Source: Solibacillus daqui (lineage in GTDB: Bacteria; Bacillota; Bacilli; Bacillales_A; Planococcaceae). Taken from it: a DNA stretch of 64,000 nt. The notes below the pieces were generated by a model. That model searched no databases. It saw nothing but the letters and a program-made list of their open reading frames with translations, and was not told the DNA's origin. The DNA lies in the NCBI RefSeq assembly GCF_028747805.1, contig NZ_CP114887.1, positions 2,163,501 to 2,227,500 of the forward strand. The letters run 5' to 3'. Positions 44,777-53,888 of this stretch are shown here, one piece after another (position 1 is the first letter of the stretch; the number at the start of each line of letters is the position of its first letter). Made by a program: the position numbers and the translations under genes.

Positions 44777-45451
44777 ATGAATAATGAATGGGAAAAAGAC
44801 ATAGGCTCTCTTTCAAATATAAAAGTTTTCTCAAACCCAAATAACGCTCCTGTAACGATAAGTGGGGACGCTGCTAATTTGAAATGTATAGGTGTAGGGA
44901 CAGATGCAGCCGTTTTTCAATCACTTACTGCCCCCGCTTATGCATTTAAAGTATATGCCCAGGACAAATTAGACAAGGTAAAAAATGAAGCAATTGTTTA
45001 TAAACAATTAGGTGATTCCTCTATCTTTCCAACATGTTTTGCTTCATACGACGAATATCTTGTATTAAGTTACGAAGAAGGAAAAACCCTCTATGACTGT
45101 GTTCTACAAGGCATACACATTCCAAAGCAGGTGGTAAATGAAGTGGAGGAGGCAAGAGCGTATATTCGGAGTAAAGGTCTTAACCCACGAGATATTCATT
45201 TAAAAAACATTATACTTCAAAATGGAAAAGCAAAAATAATTGATGTCTCTGAGTACACAGTCCCGGGTAATGATTTTCGATGGGAACATTTAAAAAAAGG
45301 ATATGAACAATACTATCATTTAATAGATGGAAATTCTGTACCATTCTGGATAGTGGCAACAATTCAAAAATGGTATAATCAGCGAAGAGGAAATTCTTTT
45401 TCATATGAAGATTTTACAAAAACTATTTTAAAGCTTCTGTATAAAAAATAA
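44777..45451 (+). CDS. Small protein-kinase-like protein (YrzF-like)
   Basis: ATG 44777 follows GAAAGGAT. The 224-aa protein has GVGTDAAVFQS as a glycine-rich loop and AYAFKVY with the ATP-binding Lys. GLNPRDIHLKNIIL is the HRD-like catalytic loop, and AKIIDVSEYTV contains the metal-binding Asp. It is reduced compared with Hanks-type kinases but keeps all key positions, like the B. subtilis YrzF protein. Substrate unknown. Confidence 0.75.
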   Translation: MNNEWEKDIGSLSNIKVFSNPNNAPVTISGDAANLKCIGVGTDAAVFQSLTAPAYAFKVYAQDKLDKVKNEAIVYKQLGDSSIFPTCFASYDEYLVLSYEEGKTLYDCVLQGIHIPKQVVNEVEEARAYIRSKGLNPRDIHLKNIILQNGKAKIIDVSEYTVPGNDFRWEHLKKGYEQYYHLIDGNSVPFWIVATIQKWYNQRRGNSFSYEDFTKTILKLLYKK

Positions 45452-45810
45452 TTGAACGAACGAGGATTTTTGTTGTATAGCCAATACTCATAAAATATGG
45501 CATAGAACGTTGATATATGCGTATTTCTTGCCTATTTATGCCTGATCAAACCTTTAATTGTACCTGCAATGTTTTCTGCAAAATCTTGAAAAGTCTTATT
45601 GTAGCTATGTTAATATACCTTTGCATTAAAAGCTGTATTAACAATATTCAAAGGAAAAGCCACGAAACGTTGGTTTCACAGCCTTTCATAGCTTGTTCTG
45701 TATTCCAAAACTTTCATTTGGGAACGTTTTTAGGTTTATTTATGTATACGTTATAAATCCTTGTTTCACTAAAGCACCTGTTAGTTGAATTGTCCTTCTT
45801 AAAAGTATCA
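45452..45810. repeat. Left border of the cassette-like array
   Basis: No gene. CCAAAACTTTCATTTGGGAA (45707-45726) is a repeat also found at 49780 and, in part, at 57393. CACTAAAGCACCTGTTAGTT (45764-45783) is the terminal hairpin of the junction repeat. From here rightward, junction repeats recur in one orientation. Confidence 0.55.
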
Positions 45811-46419
45811 TTATATCAAATTAAATAAAGCCCATGTTGAAGAGATAGTATTAACAATCCCATGTATTAGCCAGCTTGAAATAATTGACCCGTTTGATTG
45901 TTTCTCATTTATCCAGCCAAGCAAATATCCTCCGACTCCAGTAATTAGTATAATAATTATTAGTTGTATTGGATTAAGTAGCATCATAAAAATTGCACCA
46001 TGCATTAATCCAAATAGAAAACCTTGTATAGAATTACCGAGTCGAAAACCGAATTTATATATTAATCTTTTAGTTAGAAAACCACGGAAAAATATTTCTT
46101 CTGATAGTCCAGTTTGCAAAAAGGCATAGATTAGAGCTGGAATAAATGCTGTAAGCCCTTTACCTGAAAACTGTGAGGTTGCCATTGCCGACTCATCCAT
46201 AAAAAAAATAACTGATATATAAGTGGGTATCACTAAAATAATAATAACGAATAAAAATGAAGCCATATAAGTTTGATTGTTTCTGATTTTTATTTTTTTT
46301 AGTCCTAACCAAGTTAAGAATCTAGTTTCTTTTCTAGCAGTAACCAGCCACCAAACGAATGGAATTATCGAAAAAAGCAATACTTGAAAAATTGCACTAA
46401 TTAACAAATTAATTATCAT
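45811..46419 (-). CDS. CPBP intramembrane metalloprotease
   Basis: ATG 46419 follows AAAGGTGG. The 202-aa, six-to-seven-helix protein has GLSEEIFFRGFLTKRLI (EExxxR), FLFGLMHGAIF (FxxxH) and WLIHGIVNTISS (HxxxN), all the CPBP/Abi catalytic motifs. Such proteases are linked to bacteriocin self-immunity and prenyl-protein processing. It is the first gene of the minus-strand array. Confidence 0.85.
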   Translation of the reverse strand: MIINLLISAIFQVLLFSIIPFVWWLVTARKETRFLTWLGLKKIKIRNNQTYMASFLFVIIILVIPTYISVIFFMDESAMATSQFSGKGLTAFIPALIYAFLQTGLSEEIFFRGFLTKRLIYKFGFRLGNSIQGFLFGLMHGAIFMMLLNPIQLIIIILITGVGGYLLGWINEKQSNGSIISSWLIHGIVNTISSTWALFNLI

Positions 46420-46693
46420 TTCTCATCCACCTTTATAATCTAATCTACATTCACAACTTCAATAAACTTATTACTTTAATACGTTTGGAATAATTTTAAG
46501 TTTCATATTTTTGTAAATAAATTATTTTTAATTGACAAAATCCACCATTACCCATCCATTTAACAATACAACATTGCTACACCTCAGAAAATGAAAGTTT
46601 GGATGGTTCCTTTTATGGAAGTTGAATAAAAATTTTTCCCAAAGCGAGATATGGGAATGTTGTTTGAATGAAAATATTTAGAATATTTTTCCT

Positions 46694-47677
46694 TTAGGAA
46701 CGTTCAAATTTCTGAGAATACAACTTTGCAAAAAACAAGTGGAATTCCCGAATATTGTTTTTGGTACTAGCTCTAGAATAAAAATGATAAATATAGTTCG
46801 CTTCCTCCCAATGTATCATCCAGCTTTTATATTTGGTATTTTGTCGACACAAAATAATTTCGTTAACAGGGATTTGTAAAATAGATCCACTCACTTTTTT
46901 GATATTCCAACTCTGTCTAGTTCCGATATTGTGACCTGTTAATGAAGGTAGAGGATCTGATAATTCTCTAGGAGCGATCCACAGCCAAAATCCGTTTGTA
47001 AAATCTTTTTTAGAACGATATAAAAAATGACACTCTGTACCAGAAGCATATTCTTTATAACCAATTGAATCTAAAAAAAACTCATTATGATTATTAGGTA
47101 ACTTAATTCCCATGTTTTCTTCGATACTTATTCTTTTGTTAGACTCGTACCAAGATACCCGAGAAACTTCGTCATAGGAACCCCATTTAGATTTGTTAAA
47201 ACGGGCGGTGTAACTATAAGTAGTAAAAGACTGTTCACCTATTGTGCGAATAGAATCTTCATCAACTGCTTTTAAATTTTCTAATACCATTAAAATCTCT
47301 TTTTCATCAAAAGTCCCCTCTATAACAGAGAGTTCAATATTAGTGAACCATCTACAAAAACATGCAGCTTGATTCCCTTTGTAATCTATACCAATAAAGC
47401 CAACTATACCTTCTATTTCAAAAGACTTTCCTTGATGTATTAAATTTGTATCCGATGTAATTACAGGTATCGCCCAATCATAAAAAAATTGTTTGATGCG
47501 AAGGGTTTTTCCTTTACTATGTATTTCAAAACGAATTGAAGAACGTTGCTCATTTGTTTCCTTTTTTATCGTAATATTTTTAAGGGTGTATGATTCAGGT
47601 AATGTAGGCATTAATATTACAAAATTCATATGTTTTTGAGCATCTTGTATTTCATCAATTAAAAGTTCGTTAATCAC
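46694..47677 (-). CDS. Uncharacterised 327-aa cytoplasmic protein
   Basis: GTG 47677 follows GGAGGGA. The protein has two similar halves of beta strands (FFYDWAIPVITSDTNLIHQG ... EGIVGFIGIDYKGNQAACF; later WHFLYRSKK-like ECHFLYRSKKDFTNGFWLWI). It is tryptophan-rich, without signal peptide or membrane segments. I do not recognise the family. Flanked by intergenic spacers, single-gene unit. Confidence 0.6.
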   Translation of the reverse strand: MINELLIDEIQDAQKHMNFVILMPTLPESYTLKNITIKKETNEQRSSIRFEIHSKGKTLRIKQFFYDWAIPVITSDTNLIHQGKSFEIEGIVGFIGIDYKGNQAACFCRWFTNIELSVIEGTFDEKEILMVLENLKAVDEDSIRTIGEQSFTTYSYTARFNKSKWGSYDEVSRVSWYESNKRISIEENMGIKLPNNHNEFFLDSIGYKEYASGTECHFLYRSKKDFTNGFWLWIAPRELSDPLPSLTGHNIGTRQSWNIKKVSGSILQIPVNEIILCRQNTKYKSWMIHWEEANYIYHFYSRASTKNNIREFHLFFAKLYSQKFERS

Positions 47678-47894
47678 TTTAATCCCTCCTCAGCCCATTA
47701 TTACATAAGGAAACTCATAACAAATCAATCAGAAGTCCAATATTCAATGTGCCATCCTACTTAAAGTCCCCATATTGTCGTTTGGTAACCATTCATAAAA
47801 AAAGTTGTTCAGTAAAATGGCCCTTTAGCTAAAGCAGACAGTATACTAATGTTTGATTGAAAAATACGATTAAAACTTAATTTCATGGCATACA

Positions 47895-47939
47895 AAAAGC
47901 TATCGTTTTAAATAAAGATTAATCAAAACGATAGCTTTC
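47895..47939. terminator. Strong terminator hairpin
   Basis: AAAGCTATCGTTTT pairs with AAAACGATAGCTTT around ~17 bases in the spacer between the 327-aa and VOC genes. Confidence 0.75.
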
Positions 47940-47997
47940 TGATATTTTTAGAAAGTTTTTTTATAAAAAAGTTTGATTATTTTATTGCTCCTTATTC

Positions 47998-48024
47998 TAC
48001 TAAAGCCCCCGCTTTAAGTACATT
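47998..48024. repeat. Partial junction repeat
   Basis: CTACTAAAGCCCCCGCTTTA is a degenerate copy of the terminal hairpin of the junction repeat, directly 3' of the VOC gene. The right stem arm is altered. Confidence 0.5.
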
Positions 48025-48027
48025 TAT

Positions 48028-48411
48028 TCACAAACTTTTAATGCCAAATGCTATCCATCTTCCATCTATATCTTCAATTACAAATTCTTTATTATTGTAA
48101 TCAGTATTATCTAAAGTACGGATGATTTTCACATTTGAATTGATTAACTCATCTTGAAGTTCCTCTTGATTTTTTGTTATAAAGTAGGCATCGTACCCGT
48201 ATCCATATAGTTCCCTTTTCGGAATTACATTTTGACCGTTAGTTTTAGTTAAGATAATTTCTGTTGTATCACGATACAAACAAATATGAGGTTCATTTGC
48301 ATCCAAATACTGTACAGCCTTAAATCCCATTTTCTGTTCATAAAAATTAGCAGTTTCAACTATGTCTGATGTTGGAAATATACAGTGTGACTCTAATAAT
48401 AGATTCTTCAT
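48028..48411 (-). CDS. VOC / glyoxalase-fold protein
   Basis: ATG 48411 (MKNLLLESHCIFPTSDIVET) has AAGGAGAG ahead; 25 codons further upstream lack one. The 127-aa protein follows the beta-alpha-beta-beta-beta order (ANFYEQKMGFKAVQYL, EPHICLYRDTTEIILTK, KEFVIEDIDGRWIAFGI) of bleomycin-resistance/dioxygenase proteins. The metal ligands (H10 and final Glu) are not both evident, so a binding role is possible. Confidence 0.75.
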   Translation of the reverse strand: MKNLLLESHCIFPTSDIVETANFYEQKMGFKAVQYLDANEPHICLYRDTTEIILTKTNGQNVIPKRELYGYGYDAYFITKNQEELQDELINSNVKIIRTLDNTDYNNKEFVIEDIDGRWIAFGIKSL

Positions 48412-48532
48412 ATTGCTTTCTCTCCTTAAAACTTTGGGTTCGCTTTTTATTTCAATACTGCCTTTGAACACTCCTTCTTCAACCACAGAATTCGAAAAAA
48501 TTAACGGTCCCCCCTTCTTGGTGTGGCAGAAA

Positions 48533-49002
48533 TCAGAGTTGTAATACGGTAATTAGCTCGTTGTTGCAGATTTCGCCGTTGTTACGGAAGCCAAAGCTTT
48601 CATAAAGCTTTTGGGCTGCGAAGTTATCGGCTCCATATGGGATCCAGCAGTACCGTGCTGGCCCTGCTGGAAAGGTACGTATAAATTCCAAGATTTTTTT
48701 CATGGCTTCCCGACCGTAGCCCAGATTCTGGTATTGCTTGTCAATCATTAGTCGCAATATGCAATAACTGTCATCTACGATTGATGGGAGTTCGTATCCG
48801 GTATTTCCATAAGTCAGCATAACAAAACCGACCGGCTGCTCATCCGCGCAAATGGAAATGGATGTCCCCCATTGGTTGCAAGGACATAACACGAAGCCAC
48901 GCTTGACAGATTGGACGCAACGAAGCGGCGTTGTTCTTCTGAAACTTCCAAATTAAATATGGTGCGGCGGTTTTCCAACGTAATTTTTCTAAGCTCAATC
49001 AT
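48533..49002 (-). pseudogene. GNAT acetyltransferase with frameshift (BltD/PaiA-like)
   Basis: ATG 49002 opens MIELRKITLENRRTIFNLEV, then NLSSVASCYVLATNGG. An indel near 48845 ends that frame, and the adjacent frame resumes ICADEQPVGFVMLTYGN and runs through LMIDKQYQNLGYGREAMKKI (acetyl-CoA loop) to 48533. Apart from this lesion the enzyme is complete (~157 aa). Confidence 0.8.
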
Positions 49003-49106
49003 GCACGGTTTTTCCCTTCATTATCAAAATTAGTATCTCAGCTACACCTTTAGTAAAAAAGCGTTCCTTCTTGAACGCCCCTTTAGCTCAATAAAGATGT
49101 TCTATC

Positions 49107-49562
49107 TTAACGAGAATTTTGCAAATAGAATTGTTGAGCTTTGTCGTAGGCTAAATTGAGGATATCGATTCTTTTTTTATTGTTTGGTTCCAGCTTTGTA
49201 ATAATTTGTTTGGCAGTTTCAAAATTAAAGATTACATAGCCAGATTTCTCAAAATCAAAAGTATAAGGCAAAAATTTTTCAGCTTTTACTAAGAACCATA
49301 TTGTATAACTATCAGTAGATTCCCAGTACCAAGAGGCAAACAGTATTTTCTCAGAACTAATGGTCATACCTACTTCCTCTATTAACTCACGTTCTAACGC
49401 TTCTTCAATACTCTCCTCACCCTCTAACCTTCCGCCAATAGTAGTCAATAATCGCTCATCTTTGTCCCAAGCCATAACTATAGAGCCATCTTCCATAATT
49501 GGGACGCAATGCACCCCTGCAATTCTTTTATCTTCTGGCAGGGCAGATATCGCTTTCAACAT
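49107..49562 (-). CDS. Nudix hydrolase
   Basis: ATG 49562 follows AAAGGGG. The 151-aa protein has the exact Nudix box GGRLEGEESIEEALERELIE then EVGM, within a normal fold (VHCVPIMEDGSIVMAWDKDE before it). It hydrolyses a nucleoside diphosphate linked to another moiety; specificity not readable. Single gene between junction-repeat remnants. Confidence 0.85.
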   Translation of the reverse strand: MLKAISALPEDKRIAGVHCVPIMEDGSIVMAWDKDERLLTTIGGRLEGEESIEEALERELIEEVGMTISSEKILFASWYWESTDSYTIWFLVKAEKFLPYTFDFEKSGYVIFNFETAKQIITKLEPNNKKRIDILNLAYDKAQQFYLQNSR

Positions 49563-49589
49563 TTTTTATTACCCCTTTCTAAATTTAAA

Positions 49590-49805
49590 TTATTTAACTA
49601 ACCTGCTCGTTAGGCTTAAGTACATTTTTCAGAACCTCACCTAAATTTTAACATAAATATCCAACTTATTTATTTTCTTATTCAACAATCTGGCCCTTTC
49701 ATGAAGAAAAAGTACAAATCTTGCTACAGAATTGCGCCCGATTGTGGAAGATCGTTTTTCTGGGTCCCCAAAACTTTCATCTGGGAACGTTATTTAGTAA
49801 TTAGT
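49590..49805. repeat. Degenerate junction repeat
   Basis: It contains AACTAACCTGCTCGTTAGGC (49599-49618), a self-pairing CTAAC...GTTAG motif, then TTCAACAATCTGGCCC (49682-49697) and CCAAAACTTTCATCTGGGAA (49778-49797). The order matches other junctions although the terminator stem is lost. Confidence 0.5.
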
Positions 49806-49934
49806 ATGTACTAATATTTATATTAAAACAGTTCATTCTATAGATTAATTTCTAAGTTTCATAAAGATACTGATATGACTAATTATTATAGCAGGCCATT
49901 AAATTAAAGAAATAACTGTTTCAGATTAATCACT

Positions 49935-50375
49935 TTAAATGTAGCCAACCTTTTCAAGTAACTTTAAAGTTGTATAATTTAGATTAGGAAGTTTGTCTAA
50001 AGAGAAATATTTTAAAGCCATGCTTTCTTCATTTTTCTTTATAGTACCAGTTACACTTGAAGTTTTATAAATCGCAGTTGCATTGTAAATTTCATCCCCA
50101 TGAGGGAACTTATAATATAATTCTTTCCCAGAAGCTAATCCAACTAATATCAATTCTTGAGCGATTAATCCTGTTTCTTCAAATAATTCTTTTTGAGCGG
50201 TTTCTTCAAAACTTTCTCCAATTTCCATACCGCCACCAGGAAGCCCCCAATCATTTGTATCTGAACGTAATTGTAATAATATTTCATTCTTTTCATTCAA
50301 AACAATAATTGCAGACCCTGGTGCAATTATCGGTCTTGTACCAATGTGTTGTCGTAAAGATTTAATATAATTCAT
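49935..50375 (-). CDS. Nudix hydrolase (MutT-like)
   Basis: ATG 50375 follows AGAAGGAA. The 146-aa protein has Nudix box GGGMEIGESFEETAQKELFE then ETGL, preceded by WGLP as in the ADP-ribose/MutT group. YYKFPHGDEIYNATAIYK resembles YtkD/YjhB-like B. subtilis proteins. It is 3' of a complete junction repeat and is not closely alike the neighbouring Nudix protein, so not a simple duplication. Confidence 0.85.
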   Translation of the reverse strand: MNYIKSLRQHIGTRPIIAPGSAIIVLNEKNEILLQLRSDTNDWGLPGGGMEIGESFEETAQKELFEETGLIAQELILVGLASGKELYYKFPHGDEIYNATAIYKTSSVTGTIKKNEESMALKYFSLDKLPNLNYTTLKLLEKVGYI

Positions 50376-50430
50376 TATGTTCCTTCTTTCTAAAAAAATT
50401 TACTAAAGTTTAGCATAAGTTATTTATGTT

Positions 50431-50592
50431 ACCAAAGCGCCGTTTGGTTACATTTCTTAACTTAGAGTTGTAAATCCCCATAATTTTAAAGGTACTCCTT
50501 GTTGCACTAAACTGCCCCGTTAGTTCAATAAAAAAAAGAGCTGCAAATGCAACTCAATGAACTTCAAGTAAAGCCCCCGTTAGTTGAAGAAG
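50431..50592. repeat. Junction repeat, complete reference copy
   Basis: In order: ACCAAAGCGCCGTTTGGTTA hairpin (50431-50450), a ~50-base spacer, hairpin c with ACTAA/TTAGT around ACTGCCCCG (50506-50525), terminator stem GAGCTGC/GCAACTC (50538-50554, T tract on the minus strand), and hairpin e CTTCAAGTAA/TTAGTTGAAG around AGCCCCCG (50562-50589). Minus-strand genes lie on both sides. Confidence 0.75.
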
Positions 50593-50631
50593 GATTTGCC
50601 ACTCTATTGATTAACATTGTACTAATCCTAA

Positions 50632-50668
50632 AAAAAGAGACATCATTATAAAACGATGTCTCTTTTTT
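50632..50668. terminator. Bidirectional terminator after the GNAT gene
   Basis: AAAAGAGACATC pairs with GATGTCTCTTTT; T tracts on both strands. Confidence 0.8.
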
Positions 50669-50688
50669 AAATACTTCAAGTAACCTTT

Positions 50689-51195
50689 TTAGACAAATCT
50701 CCAAAAGTATAGTTCTTCTGTTTCTTTATACATTTCCGCCCCTGATTTTTCTAAGACTCTGTGCGATGGAATATTATCTTTATCAGTATCAGCAATAACG
50801 TACATAACATCGGACTGATTTAACAACCAGCTTTTCAAATTATTAATAGTTTCCGTCATATAGCCGTTTCCTTGATATTCAGGGAGCGTATAGTAACCTA
50901 TTACTACTTCACCATTTTCATTTGGAAGCCCTTTTAACATTATTCCACCAACACTACAGTTTTTATCTTTCGACACGATTAACCAATTTGTATACCAAAT
51001 ATAATTTTCCTCATCGCCTAACAATTTTGAAAGTCTTACTTCCATAGCTTGTTTAAGTTCTGGACTAAGAAATCTATCTGAGTCAATTAAAGATAACCTT
51101 TGTTCCATTTTCTTTGGGTTATCTATTAGCAATCTTAGATTTTCTGCACTCAGTGGAATTAATCTTAATCTTTCTGTGTCTAGCTCAATCATCAT
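50689..51195 (-). CDS. GNAT N-acetyltransferase
   Basis: The start is ATG 51195 or the next codon (ATG 51192), which has better spacing from AGGAG. The ~168-aa protein has a RimJ-like start LDTERLRLIPLSAENLRLLI, the acetyl-CoA site GYYTLPEYQGNGYMTETINN and IADTDKDNIPSHRVLEKSGA. Substrate unknown. Single-gene unit with its own terminator. Confidence 0.85.
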   Translation of the reverse strand: MMIELDTERLRLIPLSAENLRLLIDNPKKMEQRLSLIDSDRFLSPELKQAMEVRLSKLLGDEENYIWYTNWLIVSKDKNCSVGGIMLKGLPNENGEVVIGYYTLPEYQGNGYMTETINNLKSWLLNQSDVMYVIADTDKDNIPSHRVLEKSGAEMYKETEELYFWRFV

Positions 51196-51411
51196 TACAC
51201 TCCTATCATAATTTTGTACGTCATTTTATAGACAAAAACAAATTTAAAAATAGGTATATGTTATTGGCAGCTACTCCCATTACATTAAATCCAAAATAAA
51301 GGAGGCATAATACTATGCAATCCAATATTAAATGGTTAATAAAGTTTATCATTCCATAAATATATTGTAAACTTTTCCAGTAACCGAAAAATGATTCTCT
51401 GCTAACTGTTT

Positions 51412-51506
51412 TCTTGTTCAACTAAACTGCCCCGTTAGTTTAAAAAGAAAAAGCCACCCTAAAGGCAGCCTTGTTCTGCTAAAGCCCCCGTTAGTGAAAT
51501 AGGCTT
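51412..51506. repeat. Junction repeat with variant terminator
   Basis: Hairpin c (AACTAAACTGCCCCGTTAGT, 51421-51440) and hairpin e (CTGCTAAAGCCCCCGTTAGT) are present. The usual GAGCTGC stem is replaced by a GCCACCCTAAAGGCAGCC segment, another small stem at the same position. This shows modular exchange of the terminator part. Confidence 0.65.
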
Positions 51507-51518
51507 TTCTTTTTAAAC

Positions 51519-51971
51519 TTATAAATCTTGGGATAATCGAACCATATCTCTACACTGTATACCATTTTCGAAAATTTCTTCTGGATAGTGCCTAATGAAA
51601 AAGTCTATATCCACACCAATAATTCTAAAACCACATTTTTGATATAGAGCTAGTTGTCCTATGCTTGAATTTCCAGTGCCGATTTCAATTGTTTTGTACC
51701 CTCTTAACTTGGCTGTTTGAATTGCATCTATCACTAACTGTTTCCCTATGCCTCTACTATGCTGGTCTTCTACAACTGCAATGTTCACCAACTCCACAGT
51801 ATCAGGTCTTGTGGAAAGTAATACATAAACTCCAATTATTTGCTTATCACTTTCAGCTAAAAAGCATTCTCCCCTTTTTACATATTCCTCAACAATTCTT
51901 TGAGAAGGGTCAGCTAATAACAACAAATTCATTGGAGGTTTTTCACCTATATTTAGTTTCCTAATTTCCAT
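51519..51971 (-). CDS. GNAT N-acetyltransferase (YvbK-like)
   Basis: ATG 51971 has GAGGTG at six bases. The 150-aa protein contains NIAVVEDQHSRGIGKQLVID (Q/R-x-x-G-x-G/A) and GYKTIEIGTGNSSIGQLALY, QKCGFRIIGVDIDFFIRHY, as in B. subtilis YvbK. Small-molecule acetyltransferase; substrate unknown. It lies in the minus-strand array with junction repeats on both sides. Confidence 0.85.
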   Translation of the reverse strand: MEIRKLNIGEKPPMNLLLLADPSQRIVEEYVKRGECFLAESDKQIIGVYVLLSTRPDTVELVNIAVVEDQHSRGIGKQLVIDAIQTAKLRGYKTIEIGTGNSSIGQLALYQKCGFRIIGVDIDFFIRHYPEEIFENGIQCRDMVRLSQDL

Positions 51972-52013
51972 ATTGTTCACCTCGATTAAAATTTGTATTT
52001 CCCTTCATTTTAC

Positions 52014-52050
52014 CATTTCTTGTTTCACTAAAGCCCCCGGTAGTTTAAGT
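52014..52050. repeat. Partial junction repeat (hairpin e)
   Basis: TTTCACTAAAGCCCCCGGTA continues GTTTAAGTGAAA; the outer arms TTTCACT/AGTGAAA pair. It lies just 5' of the YvbK-like gene. Confidence 0.6.
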
Positions 52051-52193
52051 GAAAATCTTCACAAACTTTCTTAACTAATGGTTTCTGTTCTATTTACTGT
52101 TTTATAGGTCTTTCAAAAATCAATTCATAGTATGACCCTACTGCAACTCCTTTCAAACGTATTAAAGTAAAGGTGCAGGAAGTTCAATAATAT

Positions 52194-52658
52194 TTATTGG
52201 GTGAATTGATTTGAAAATTTATTCCTAATATTTTGTATTATATTTACTACTCTACTACTTGTATTGAGAACACCATAATTAGATACCCTCTCTAATTTTA
52301 ATTGGTCTTTAAAACAGGCAAGCCAATTTCTATTTCCGTTTGACGTTGGATGACAAAAATCTAAAGTACCTTTTTGAATACTGCCATCAAAAATACCAGC
52401 ATCAAAATCACGTGCAGAAATCATGGCGTCTAATTTGTGATATTCATTTTCCGTAATTTTACCACTTTCGAATAAGTATTGACGTAGTCCATATATTTCT
52501 TTTCTTGAACAGTTAGTTACATCTATTATTTTAGCTATTTCTTCTTCGTTACCGTTTGTGACTTTTAAGGAATTTACTACTTCTCTTAATTCCTCTGCTG
52601 AAATTATAGGATTAAATTCATACGGTTTACGTGTCCTAAGATAACGTTTTTGTGCCAT
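52194..52658 (-). CDS. Uncharacterised 154-aa protein
   Basis: It starts MAQKRYLRTRKPYEFNPIIS with a basic N-terminus, and a helical middle follows (ISAEELREVVNSLKVTNGNE, KIIDVTNCSRKEIYGLRQYL). The end contains GTLDFCHPTSNGNRNWLACF. The ribosome site is poor. No family recognised; a DNA-binding adaptor is possible from the charge pattern, without firm support. Confidence 0.5.
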   Translation of the reverse strand: MAQKRYLRTRKPYEFNPIISAEELREVVNSLKVTNGNEEEIAKIIDVTNCSRKEIYGLRQYLFESGKITENEYHKLDAMISARDFDAGIFDGSIQKGTLDFCHPTSNGNRNWLACFKDQLKLERVSNYGVLNTSSRVVNIIQNIRNKFSNQFTQ

Positions 52659-52762
52659 TAGTTTCTTTTAGTTTCTAAATCCTTTTTTGAAATTTTTTCA
52701 TGTATTGAGACAATTTATGAGAATAAAAAAACAGGGTAAATCCAAATCCCTGTTCAATAATT

Positions 52763-52954
52763 TTAGAGTGTACAAACCTTTTGTGGTTTCTTAGGTCTTC
52801 TTACAAGTTCTCCTCCACAATTAGGACAGATACTATTCATTTCTTCTGTGCATGGAGAGCAAAATGTACATTCATGAACGCATATATACGCGAGAGAATT
52901 CTCCTCAATAGAAGAGTTACAACTCTCACAGTTATTTCTCATTTCTAATGCCAT
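52763..52954 (-). CDS. DUF1272 zinc-finger protein
   Basis: ATG 52954 follows AAAGGAG. The 63-aa protein has four CxxC pairs (CESC, CTFC-SPC, CPNC) in the fixed DUF1272 order: MALEMRNNCESCNSSIEENS, AYICVHECTFCSPC, CPNCGGELVRRPKK. It should bind two zinc ions. Function unknown, widespread in Bacillales and proteobacteria. Confidence 0.85.
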   Translation of the reverse strand: MALEMRNNCESCNSSIEENSLAYICVHECTFCSPCTEEMNSICPNCGGELVRRPKKPQKVCTL

Positions 52955-52981
52955 ATTATTAGATGCTCCTTTCTTATTTAT

Positions 52982-53122
52982 TTAACAGGGTACAGGGTCT
53001 GTATGTAGCTCTGGTGCATCACGTTCGACAGGTGATGAATACACTTGAAAATATTGATAGCCTGTAACATAATCCCATCCACTATCCGCATACATCTCAA
53101 TCTGTTCTGGTGTAATCTTCTA
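52982..53122 (-). pseudogene. DUF2812 protein, C-terminal remnant
   Basis: The minus strand reads KITPEQIEMYADSGWDYVTG, YQYFQVYSSPVERDAPELHT, DPVPC and stops. 'I..Y...GW.YV...G...V(F/Y)....A.E.HTDP' is the DUF2812 pattern, usually ~180 aa and partnered with PadR regulators. Only the last ~46 residues remain. Confidence 0.65.
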
Positions 53123-53166
53123 AAAAGGATTCTTTTTTATAAGTATGTAAGAACTTATTTATTAAA

Positions 53167-53751
53167 TTAATAGAATCCCATTAATTCTTTAATTTGCTCT
53201 GTATTTTCCTTTGACGTTAACATTTCAAGTAACATAAATGCAACTTCAAAAGCTGTACCAGGATTAGAAGACGTAATAATATTTTTATCACAGACAATTC
53301 GTTGATTCACAACTTGCACTCCGTATTGTTTTAATTGTTCTAATCGCTTGCTAGTTGGGTGATTATAAGTGGTCGCCTTTCGATCTTGTAACACACCGCT
53401 ATGTGCAACCATTAAAGATGCCACACAAATCGAGGCAATCGGCTTTTTATGAAAATCGAAATGCTGAATAATTTTCTGAAACGGCTCACTAAATGCATCT
53501 TCATAAAAACCAGCTTCTTCAAATCCTCCAGGAATCGCTAGTGCATCAAACTCTTCTAATACGATCTCATCCAATTGCTTTTCAGGTGCTACTTGAAAGT
53601 TCCATGTACATTGTAGTTGAGGATGTAATCCCACTGTAATTACCTCTGTAGAACCGTCGCCCTCCCACTTGTTCCAACCTAGTACATCTGTAAAGACACT
53701 CGCTTCTACAGCTTCAAACCCATTTGCTAGTAGTAATAAAATTTTTGTCAT
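53167..53751 (-). CDS. DJ-1/PfpI family protein
   Basis: ATG 53751 (MTKILLLLANGFEAVEASVF) follows AAAGGAGG; an upstream extension lacks a site. The 194-aa protein has the nucleophile elbow Cys in ASICVASLMVAHSG and the acidic partner near LLANGFEAVE, plus FEEAGFYED. It belongs to the DJ-1 superfamily (chaperone, glyoxalase-III or protease-like). It is divergent from the Lrp gene, which may regulate it. Confidence 0.82.
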   Translation of the reverse strand: MTKILLLLANGFEAVEASVFTDVLGWNKWEGDGSTEVITVGLHPQLQCTWNFQVAPEKQLDEIVLEEFDALAIPGGFEEAGFYEDAFSEPFQKIIQHFDFHKKPIASICVASLMVAHSGVLQDRKATTYNHPTSKRLEQLKQYGVQVVNQRIVCDKNIITSSNPGTAFEVAFMLLEMLTSKENTEQIKELMGFY

Positions 53752-53888
53752 TAAGAAACCATCCTCCTTTATAGTAAATTGTAAATAAACATGGCTTTCA
53801 GATACATAATGCAAAAAAGGAAATTTAATATATATACCTTTGTATTTATTGAAAAATCGTTATATTATTAATAAAAAAAGGTGATACA

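Noticed and set aside
51221..51421. 66-aa minus-strand hydrophobic frame
   Set aside because: Its TTG start lies inside junction repeat hairpin c and has no ribosome site; probably chance.
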